The notes beneath the pieces are model-generated. The model was given only the letters and a program-made list of their open reading frames with translations, was not told the origin of the DNA and searched no databases. From an uncultured Blautia sp. (lineage in GTDB: Bacteria > Bacillota > Clostridia > Lachnospirales > Lachnospiraceae), in assembly GCA_946538475.1 (NCBI GenBank), contig CAMNGN010000037.1, positions 1 to 14,000 of the forward strand: a stretch of DNA of 14,000 bases. Reading direction: 5' to 3'. Made by a program: the position numbers and the translations under genes. Shown here one piece after another: positions 6,195-11,673 of the stretch; the stretch's first letter is position 1, and each line of letters begins with the position of its first letter.

Positions 6195-6647
6195 ATGATG
6201 TTTGTACCGAGTATTTTTGGAGATAACCTTTTTGATGATTTTATGAGTTTTCCGTTTGATGATCCGTTCTTTAGCAGGAAGCCTGCTCGTCAGGGCAGAC
6301 CGGAGAATCATCTGATGAAGACGGATATCCGTGAGACCGAGACAGGGTATGAGCTGGATATCGATCTGCCGGGGTATACCAAGGATGATGTCAAGCTGTC
6401 GCTGAAGGATGGTTATCTGACCGTCAGTGCGACAAAGACAGAGAACAAGGATGAGAAGGACGGCGAGGGCAAGTATATTCGTCGTGAGAGGTATTCCGGC
6501 AGCATGAACAGGACGTTCTTTGTGGGTAATGCGGTTACGGCTGAGGATGTGCATGCGAAGTTTGAGGATGGTATTCTTAAACTGAATGTGCCGAAGAAGG
6601 ATCCGAAGGCGGTTGAGAACCGGAACTATATTGCGATCGAGGGGTAA
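6195..6647 (+). CDS. hsp20: Small heat-shock protein, Hsp20/alpha-crystallin family
   Basis: A 150-residue ATP-independent holdase chaperone that binds unfolding proteins in the cytoplasm. The N-terminal arm (1-39) is rich in Phe, Pro and Asp. The alpha-crystallin domain spans about 40-140 (YELDIDLPGYTKDDV at 52-66, then FEDGILKLNVPKK at 123-135). The C-terminal I-x-I motif needed for oligomer assembly is present as IAI (146-148). The ATG at 6195 is chosen because GGAG (6182-6185) is 9 nt upstream; an out-of-frame ATG at 6188 hits a stop quickly, and the second codon is also ATG. Control is very likely by HrcA through the CIRCE overlapping its promoter. A strong terminator follows, so the gene is monocistronic. 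Confidence 0.96.
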   Translation: MMFVPSIFGDNLFDDFMSFPFDDPFFSRKPARQGRPENHLMKTDIRETETGYELDIDLPGYTKDDVKLSLKDGYLTVSATKTENKDEKDGEGKYIRRERYSGSMNRTFFVGNAVTAEDVHAKFEDGILKLNVPKKDPKAVENRNYIAIEG

Positions 6648-6690
6648 GGGTAAGCAGCCTTTGACTGAGGTTCGCAGGTGTTATTTTTTC

Positions 6691-6718
6691 GGGGGCTCCG
6701 ATGGAGCCCCCTTTTTTT
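6691..6718 (+). terminator. Rho-independent terminator of hsp20
   Basis: GGGGGCTCC (6691-6699), a 3-nt loop and GGAGCCCCC (6703-6711) form a perfect 9-bp stem, followed directly by seven T. It is 43 nt after the hsp20 stop codon. Confidence 0.95.
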
Positions 6719-6731
6719 ATTGGATAGTGGG

Positions 6732-6985
6732 GGTACTATTTACGCCCCGACAGAAAAGGCCCCGCAGTCGGCTGCAGCGGATCGTCCGGCAGTCTGTGAA
6801 CCGGTGCCTGCTGATCCTCAGAGCCAATCTGCCAAGAAGAACTAGGGCCGCCGCTCAGGAGAGCCTTCGCGGCTAAGTTCTTCTAGGCATCTTGTCTCTT
6901 CGGGCAGGCACAACAGTTCACAGACTGCCGGACGATCCGCTGCAGCCGGCTGCGGGGCCTTTTCTGTCGGGGCGTGAATAGTACC
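6732..6985. repeat. Long inverted repeat (69-bp arms), candidate MITE-like element or structured RNA
   Basis: Bases 6732-6800 pair with 6917-6985 over 69 positions without a gap: 67 Watson-Crick pairs and two T-G pairs (T6741-G6976, T6768-G6949), both of which stay paired as U-G in a plus-strand RNA. The ends are exact, GGTACTATT and AATAGTACC, and pairing stops at 6731/6986. Inside the 116-nt centre, gtgcctg (6804-6810) pairs with caggcac (6905-6911), and 6831-6845 pairs with 6873-6888 with one mismatch and one bulge, capped by a small GC stem (6851-6854 with 6869-6872). No coding frame, no clear target-site duplication. I do not recognise the family. Confidence 0.85.
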
Positions 6986-6992
6986 GGGGCAG

Positions 6993-7034
6993 GAGTCACG
7001 CGTGAAACGGGGAGCCCCGTTTCACGCGTGACTC
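6993..7034. repeat. Perfect 20-bp inverted repeat with 2-nt centre
   Basis: gagtcacgcgtgaaacgggg (6993-7012), two bases, then its exact reverse complement (7015-7034). Each arm contains the 10-bp palindrome TCACGCGTGA. No T-run follows, so it is not a standard terminator. It begins 7 bp after the long inverted repeat. Confidence 0.9.
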
Positions 7035-7079
7035 GCATGATGGACAGGACAGGAGCTTGACCTTGGGACGCTCATTAAA

Positions 7080-7111
7080 CCCCGTTTCACGCGTGACTCG
7101 CATGATAGACA
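7080..7111. repeat. Second direct copy of the TCACGCGTGA-centred repeat
   Basis: Bases 7080-7111 match 7015-7046 at 31 of 32 positions (G7042 versus A7107), 65 bp apart. Together with the inverted copy at 6993-7012 this gives three copies of the core in 120 bp. The last copy ends about 20 bp before the fumC -10 box. Confidence 0.9.
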
Positions 7112-7131
7112 GCCGGAATGATTTCTGCTAA

Positions 7132-7137
7132 TATAAT
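7132..7137 (+). promoter_or_regulatory. Probable fumC -10 box
   Basis: A perfect TATAAT at 7132-7137 would start transcription near 7144, with a leader of about 35 nt. No good -35 box is found 16-18 bp upstream; that position falls at the end of the 7080-7111 repeat, so the promoter may be weak or need an activator. Confidence 0.45.
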
Positions 7138-7178
7138 GTATAGCTGATTTTGTATATTATATAAGGAGAGAGGGATAT

Positions 7179-8555
7179 ATGGAGTACCGCATTGAGCACG
7201 ATTCTATGGGAGAGGTCAGGGTGCCTGCCGACAAGTACTGGGGGGCGCAGACGGAGAGGAGCCATGAGAATTTCAGGATCGGGGTGGGGATCGAGACGAT
7301 GCCTGCCGAGATCATTCATGCTTTTGGAATTTTGAAGAAGGCTGCCGCGAGGGCAAATGCTGAGCTAAGGCCGCAGAAGATGACGGGAGACAAGCTTGAG
7401 GCGATCGAGAAGGCATGCGACCGTGTGATCGGGGGAGAGCTTTGGGAGCATTTTCCGCTTGTTGTGTGGCAGACGGGTTCCGGGACGCAGTCGAATATGA
7501 ACGCGAACGAGGTGATCGCGAATGTGGCGAATGAGTTCGCGGGGGAGAGACTGTGCCATCCTAATGATGATATCAACATGAGCCAGTCTTCCAATGATAC
7601 TTTTCCGACGGCGATGCACATCTCGGCGGTCCTTGCGTTGGAGGATAATCTCATTCCTGCGGCTGCGATGCTCATCGAGGCGCTTGTAAAGCTGGAGAAG
7701 GAGAACGAGGGCATCGTGAAGAGCGGGCGTACGCACCTGCAGGATGCGGTGCCGATCCGGTTTTCGCAGGAGATCAGCGGCTGGAGAAGTTCGGTCGAGA
7801 GAGACGTGGAGCTTATAAAGCTTGCTTTGAATCCGCTTAGGGAGCTGGCGCTCGGGGGGACAGCTGTCGGTACCGGGCTGAATGCGCCGGAGGGGTTTGA
7901 CCGCCTGGTGGCGGAGAAGGTCAGCGAGCTGACGGGCAAGGAGTTCATGACGGCGGGCAACAAGTTTCATGCGCTCACTTCCAAGGATGAGCTGGTTTTT
8001 GCACATGGGGCGGTCAGGGCTCTGGCGGCGGATATGATGAAGATCGCGAATGATATTCGCTGGCTGGCTTCGGGGCCCAGGCTTGGTCTGGGAGAGATCC
8101 ATATTCCGGAGAATGAGCCGGGGTCTTCGATCATGCCGGGCAAGGTCAATCCTACGCAGTGTGAGCAGGTCACCATGGTTGCGGTGCAGATCATGGGGAA
8201 TGATGCGGCAATCGGATTTGCCGCTTCCCAGGGCAATTTTGAGCTGAATGTATTCATGCCGGTGCTTGCTTATAATTTCCTTCAGTCGGTTCGCCTGCTT
8301 TCGGAATCGATCGTTTCGTTTGTGAAGAATTGTGTGTGCGGAATTACTGCGAACAGGGAGAAGATGCACGCCAATCTGCATAATTCTCTTATGCTGGTCA
8401 CGGCGCTCAACCCGTATATCGGCTATGAGAATGCGGCGAAGACGGCGCATCTGGCTTATGAGAAAAACATGTCGCTCCGGGAGGCCTGTGTGAGCCTGGG
8501 CTTTCTCAGCGAGGAGGAGTTTGACCGGGTGTTCCGCCCGGAGGATATGGCCTGA
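7179..8555 (+). CDS. fumC: Class II fumarate hydratase (fumarase C)
   Basis: A 458-residue iron-independent enzyme of the fumarase/aspartase superfamily, interconverting fumarate and L-malate. Full length for the family. Visible signatures are TGSGTQSNMNANEV (99-112), the substrate-binding SSND (137-140), GRTHLQDAVP (183-192) with catalytic-site H186, and the superfamily signature GSSIMPGKVN (315-324) with S317, equivalent to the catalytic serine of E. coli FumC. The TGSGTQSNMN and KVNPTQCE forms favour fumarase over aspartase or argininosuccinate lyase. The ATG at 7179 is preceded by AAGGAGAG (7163-7170). It appears to be transcribed alone: structured repeat DNA lies upstream and a 144-bp gap downstream, and no clear hairpin terminator follows. 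Confidence 0.96.
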   Translation: MEYRIEHDSMGEVRVPADKYWGAQTERSHENFRIGVGIETMPAEIIHAFGILKKAAARANAELRPQKMTGDKLEAIEKACDRVIGGELWEHFPLVVWQTGSGTQSNMNANEVIANVANEFAGERLCHPNDDINMSQSSNDTFPTAMHISAVLALEDNLIPAAAMLIEALVKLEKENEGIVKSGRTHLQDAVPIRFSQEISGWRSSVERDVELIKLALNPLRELALGGTAVGTGLNAPEGFDRLVAEKVSELTGKEFMTAGNKFHALTSKDELVFAHGAVRALAADMMKIANDIRWLASGPRLGLGEIHIPENEPGSSIMPGKVNPTQCEQVTMVAVQIMGNDAAIGFAASQGNFELNVFMPVLAYNFLQSVRLLSESIVSFVKNCVCGITANREKMHANLHNSLMLVTALNPYIGYENAAKTAHLAYEKNMSLREACVSLGFLSEEEFDRVFRPEDMA

Positions 8556-8583
8556 GCCGGTATTCAGTGCATAATGTATATAC

Positions 8584-8680
8584 ATCTACAGTTTGATGCC
8601 GCTAATTGTCTGTTTTTGACCTGATGATCATCTGAGTTTGGTTACGATTGACTAACCCGACCGCGGGTGCTACTGTAGAT
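8584..8680 (+). promoter_or_regulatory. Possible structured leader closed by a 9-bp stem, before the metal ATPase cassette
   Basis: atctacagt (8584-8592) is perfectly complementary to actgtagat (8672-8680), enclosing 79 nt; the ribosome binding site starts 6 nt later. Inside are ggtta/taacc (8640-8644 with 8653-8657) and acccg/cgggt (8655-8659 with 8664-8668), which partly compete, and the 10-bp palindrome gatgatcatc (8623-8632). The layout suggests a riboswitch-like fold, but no known class was recognised, and the best promoter (8648-8676) would start transcription after this stem. Confidence 0.3.
8648..8676 (+). promoter_or_regulatory. Possible promoter of the metal ATPase cassette
   Basis: TTGACT (8648-8653) and TACTGT (8671-8676) are 17 bp apart. 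The -10 is poor, and if used the leader would be under 20 nt. The palindrome gatgatcatc (8623-8632) just upstream could be an operator. Confidence 0.4.
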
Positions 8681-8699
8681 TACACAAGGAGGTAAGGTT

Positions 8700-9113
8700 T
8701 TGCAGTTCCGAATACTTAATGAGACGAACCATCGCATGCGGATACGTCTCTACGCCGGCAGAATCTCGGACTATCAGGAGGAGATCCTTCAGTTTGCTTT
8801 CAGTACTATCAAAGGTGTTAAGAAAGTGACGGTCTACCATGCGACGGGCAACATCGCCCTTGAGTATACCGGAGACAGGGATCTGATCCTGGAAAAGTTA
8901 AAGACTTTTGACTATGACAATGTGACCATGATGGCGGAGAAGCTGGAGGAGGGCATCGGTATGGATGAGATGATGCGTCGAAAGCTTGATCCGCAGCTCA
9001 AAAGAAGGCTGAGGCTTCGCATTGTCGGCGAAACCGTTGCCGATATGGTGCTGCCGCTGCCGCTGCAGCTGGGATATCATGCGTATCAGCTGATCACGCT
9101 GAAAGATGTATAA
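8700..9113 (+). CDS. Stand-alone HMA-like protein, paralogue of the downstream ATPase N-terminus
   Basis: A 137-residue protein whose first 75 residues have the alternating strand/helix pattern of a heavy-metal-associated domain but no CxxC metal site. It aligns with the N-terminus of the P-type ATPase two genes downstream: RILNETNHRMRIRL here against RILHRTSDRLRVHV there, KTFDYD against SDFDFE, and the C-terminal hydrophobic stretch ADMVLPLPLQL (114-124) against SRVVLPAPVRT. So it looks like a duplicated N-terminal module with one amphipathic or membrane segment (about 107-133). It probably partners or regulates the ATPase; this is inference. The start codon is TTG at 8700, placed by a strong AAGGAGGT (8686-8693) 6 nt upstream; no ATG or GTG fits. 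I recall such domains being called HMA2, unverified here. Confidence 0.8.
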   Translation: MQFRILNETNHRMRIRLYAGRISDYQEEILQFAFSTIKGVKKVTVYHATGNIALEYTGDRDLILEKLKTFDYDNVTMMAEKLEEGIGMDEMMRRKLDPQLKRRLRLRIVGETVADMVLPLPLQLGYHAYQLITLKDV

Positions 9114-9152
9114 TCGTGATGTTGTTTCTTTATAAAAGAGGAGGTTGTTGAC

Positions 9153-9458
9153 ATGGCATGTTGGGATAAGATCGGTTGTATAGCAGGAGGAGTTCTCCTT
9201 GGAAGCTACGGCTTTAAGATCCTGGGCAGCAGGGATGCGAAAAATCTTTATACGCATTGTACGGCTGCGGTCTACAGGATGAAGGACCAGGTGGTCAGGG
9301 ATTATACGGTGCTGAAGGAGAATGTGGAAGATATTGATGCAGCTGCAAAGGACATCAACGAGAAACGCCGCATGGAGTATGAAGCGCAGATGATCGAGGA
9401 TGCCAGGGCTATCCTTGCTGAGGCGGAAGCTAAAGGAGCGGCGGCAGGGGAAGGCTGA
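9153..9458 (+). CDS. Small PacL-like membrane protein of the metal ATPase cassette
   Basis: A 101-residue protein with an N-terminal hydrophobic, glycine-rich helix (7-24) followed by a long polar, Ala/Glu-rich region predicted as helix or coiled coil (about 27-96). Cys3, Cys9 and the pair His35-Cys36 are possible metal ligands. The plan, one membrane helix, a short basic turn, then an acidic alanine-rich helix next to a P1B ATPase, is like mycobacterial PacL (DUF1490) proteins, which gather with and stabilise their partner ATPases. It also fits my memory of the clostridial family DUF6110; neither assignment could be checked. The start is set by GAGGAGGT 8 nt before the ATG. It follows the HMA-like gene by 39 bp and precedes the ATPase by 5 bp, so all three are one operon. 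Confidence 0.8.
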   Translation: MACWDKIGCIAGGVLLGSYGFKILGSRDAKNLYTHCTAAVYRMKDQVVRDYTVLKENVEDIDAAAKDINEKRRMEYEAQMIEDARAILAEAEAKGAAAGEG

Positions 9459-9463
9459 TCCGT

Positions 9464-11539
9464 ATGAAGTGCAGAATATTACATAGGACGTCCGACAGGC
9501 TGAGAGTTCATGTTTACAAATATTATATGACGACCGGTCAGGCGGACAAGCTGGAGGCTCATCTTAAGAGCCTCCCGTTTATTACAGGGGCAAAGGTTGA
9601 TGAGAGGACGGCCAATGCCGTGATCCGGTTTGCACGCGGCAGGAGTGATGATGTGGTCCGTGCGCTTTCGGATTTTGACTTTGAGACGACGGAGGTGACT
9701 GTTCCCGATCATACCGGAAGGGAGCTTACGCGTAAGTATGAGGACAAGATGGTGTTTCATGTTGCGCGGAGAGTCATATCCCGTGTGGTCCTTCCGGCGC
9801 CGGTCCGCACGGTGCTGACGGTGATAAAGTCGATCCCTTATCTTTGGAAGGGTGTTCGTTCGCTGCTCAGAGGAAAGCTTGAGGTGGCTGTCCTCGACGC
9901 TGCGTCTATCGCTGTGTCCATGCTGCGGCATGAGTTCGACACGGCCGGTTCGGTGATGTTCCTTCTGGGCGTCGGCGATATCATGGAGGAGTGGACCCAC
10001 CGCAAATCGGTTGCCGACCTGGCTTCTGCCATGAGCCTGAATGTCGAGAAGGTCTGGCTGCGGACTGCGGACGGGCAGGAGATCCTTACGGGCATCGATA
10101 AGGTGAACGAGGGAGATACCATCATAGTGAGGAGCGGCAATCTGATCCCACTGGATGGAACGGTAGCCGGCGGAAATGCGATGGTGAACCAGGCATCCAT
10201 CACCGGTGAGCCGCTTTCGGTGCATAAGAAGAACGGCAGCACGGTATATGCGGGTACGGTCGTGGACGAGGGTGAGATCGAGGTCACTGTGAAGAAGGCG
10301 GCCGGAGAAGGACGGTACGACCGTATCGTCGCGATGATCGAGGAGTCGGAGAAGCTTAAATCTTCGTCGGAGGCCAGGGCTTCGCATCTGGCGGACCGTC
10401 TGGTGCCCTGGACTTTCGGGGCCACGCTTCTTACCTGGCTTATTACGAGAAATACCGCGAGGGCGGCGTCGATCCTCATGGTCGATTTCTGCTGTGCGCT
10501 CAAGCTTTCCATGCCGATCAGCGTGCTTTCGGCGATGCGTGAGGCGGGGGAGCATCATATCACCGTCAAGGGCGGCAAGTTCATGGAGAATTATGCCGAG
10601 GCGGTCACCATCGTCTTTGACAAGACCGGAACGCTCACGAAGGCTTCGCCGAAGGTGAAGGAGGTCATTACGTTCGGCGGGTATGATGAGACCGAGGCGC
10701 TCAGGCTGGCCGCGTGCCTGGAGGAGCATTTCCCGCACTCTATCGCGAATGCGGTAATTCGGGAGGCTGCCGATCGCGGCCTGGTGCATGAGGAGAAGCA
10801 TACCAGGGTCGAGTATATCGTTGCTCACGGCATTGCCAGCACGATCGACGGCGAAGAGGTCAGGATCGGAAGCAGTCACTTCATCTTTGAGGATGAGGGG
10901 TGCGTTGTGCCCGAGGAGGAGAAAGAGAAGTTCGATTCTCTTCCGGACGAGTATTCTCATCTGTATATGGCGCTCGGCGGGGAGCTGTGCGCGGTCCTGC
11001 TGATCGAAGATCCGCTCAAGGATGAGGCGGCGGAAGTGGTGCGGGGGCTCCATGAGATGGGCATCAACCGTGTCGTCATGATGACGGGCGACAGTGAGAG
11101 GACCGCCCGGGCTGTGGCAAAGCGTGTCGGGGTCGATGTGTATCATTCCGAGGTGCTTCCGGAGGACAAGGCCGGGTTTGTGAAGGCCGAGCATGAAGCG
11201 GGCCGCAAGGTGATCATGATCGGCGACGGCATCAACGATTCGCCCGCTCTTTCCGAGGCCGACGCGGGTGTCGCCATCAACAGCGGTGCGGCGATCGCGA
11301 GGGAGATCGCGGATATCACGATCTCGGAGGACGACCTGCATGCGCTTATCACGATGAGACGCCTGAGCGAGGGGCTGATGAGGCGTATCGACAGGAATTA
11401 TAAGACGATCATTGCGTTTAATTCTTTTCTGATCCTGATGGGGGTGCTGGGAGTGTTCCCGTCTACGACGACGGCGCTGCTGCACAATGCGTCTACTATT
11501 ATGATCAGTCTGGATTCGATGACGAATCTGCTTAAGTGA
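9464..11539 (+). CDS. P1B-type metal-transporting ATPase with DFCCALKLS membrane motif
   Basis: A 691-residue inner-membrane pump that should export a transition metal using ATP. Residues 1-80 form an HMA-like domain without CxxC. Short membrane segments lie at about 107-175, followed by the actuator domain with TGEP (247-250), membrane segments at 313-352 holding the motif DFCCALKLS (341-349) where copper and zinc pumps have CPC or CPx, the phosphorylated aspartate D386 in DKTGT, TGDSERTA (541-548), GDGIND (587-592), and final membrane helices (648-688) with HNAST. The HP motif of P1B pumps reads HFPHSIA (422-428), with Ser in place of the Pro. The motif is nearest to the S/C-CA-K/R-L type of mycobacterial CtpC-like (Mn/Zn) pumps, so a copper substrate is unlikely; the metal is otherwise unassigned. 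It starts 5 nt after the previous stop, probably translationally coupled. Confidence 0.93.
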   Translation: MKCRILHRTSDRLRVHVYKYYMTTGQADKLEAHLKSLPFITGAKVDERTANAVIRFARGRSDDVVRALSDFDFETTEVTVPDHTGRELTRKYEDKMVFHVARRVISRVVLPAPVRTVLTVIKSIPYLWKGVRSLLRGKLEVAVLDAASIAVSMLRHEFDTAGSVMFLLGVGDIMEEWTHRKSVADLASAMSLNVEKVWLRTADGQEILTGIDKVNEGDTIIVRSGNLIPLDGTVAGGNAMVNQASITGEPLSVHKKNGSTVYAGTVVDEGEIEVTVKKAAGEGRYDRIVAMIEESEKLKSSSEARASHLADRLVPWTFGATLLTWLITRNTARAASILMVDFCCALKLSMPISVLSAMREAGEHHITVKGGKFMENYAEAVTIVFDKTGTLTKASPKVKEVITFGGYDETEALRLAACLEEHFPHSIANAVIREAADRGLVHEEKHTRVEYIVAHGIASTIDGEEVRIGSSHFIFEDEGCVVPEEEKEKFDSLPDEYSHLYMALGGELCAVLLIEDPLKDEAAEVVRGLHEMGINRVVMMTGDSERTARAVAKRVGVDVYHSEVLPEDKAGFVKAEHEAGRKVIMIGDGINDSPALSEADAGVAINSGAAIAREIADITISEDDLHALITMRRLSEGLMRRIDRNYKTIIAFNSFLILMGVLGVFPSTTTALLHNASTIMISLDSMTNLLK

Positions 11540-11544
11540 GTCAG

Positions 11545-11575
11545 AAAGACAGGGGACGGTCCCCTGTCTTTTTGT
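11545..11575 (+). terminator. Rho-independent terminator of the ATPase cassette
   Basis: AAAGACAGGGGA (11545-11556), loop CGG, and the exact complement TCCCCTGTCTTT (11560-11571) make a 12-bp stem, followed by further T residues (interrupted by one G). It starts 5 nt after the ATPase stop. The ggggacggtcc inside (11552-11562) is shared with the repeat at 1625-1635. Near-symmetric A and T flanks may let it work in both directions. Confidence 0.92.
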
Positions 11576-11602
11576 TTCACTTTTAACGGAAGTAACAATT
11601 CA

Positions 11603-11631
11603 TTGACATTCCTTTTCGAAATTGCTATAGT
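11603..11631 (+). promoter_or_regulatory. Strong sigma-A-type promoter of the EAL gene
   Basis: TTGACA (11603-11608), a 17-bp spacer and TATAGT (11626-11631), one base from consensus in the -10. Transcription would begin near 11638, giving a leader of about 36 nt. Confidence 0.8.
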
Positions 11632-11673
11632 CAAACTATACAATATGACCAATGTAATAATAAGGAGACAGCT

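Larger units (their letters stand above)
6719..7178. other. Gene-free structured block between hsp20 and fumC
   Basis: These 460 bases have no frame with a ribosome binding site or recognisable protein. Nearly all of the space is taken by a 254-nt inverted repeat (6732-6985), a perfect 20-bp hairpin (6993-7034) and a further direct copy of its right arm (7080-7111). The last 70 bases hold a probable fumC -10 box and ribosome binding site. Confidence 0.75.

Noticed and set aside
6586..6876. A 96-codon frame running from the end of hsp20 through the terminator into the inverted repeat
   Set aside because: It overlaps hsp20 out of frame, crosses a strong terminator, and has no ribosome binding site.
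6732..6985. Long inverted repeat considered as a complete insertion sequence
   Set aside because: The 116 nt between the arms cannot hold a transposase and the flanks show no convincing target-site duplication, so only a non-autonomous element or an RNA remains possible.
6993..7111. Repeated palindromes considered as a CRISPR array
   Set aside because: Only three copies, one of them inverted, with uneven spacing (2 and 33-45 bp) and no cas genes nearby.
7365..8585. A 406-codon minus-strand frame opposite fumC
   Set aside because: Fumarase is complete and certain on the plus strand; the antisense product is Arg/His-rich and has no family signature.
9479..11485. A 668-codon open frame on the minus strand, antisense to the P-type ATPase
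   Set aside because: The sense strand encodes a full set of P1B ATPase motifs; the antisense product is rich in Arg, His and Asp without domain features, and no ribosome binding site was identified. It is a shadow of GC-rich codon use.
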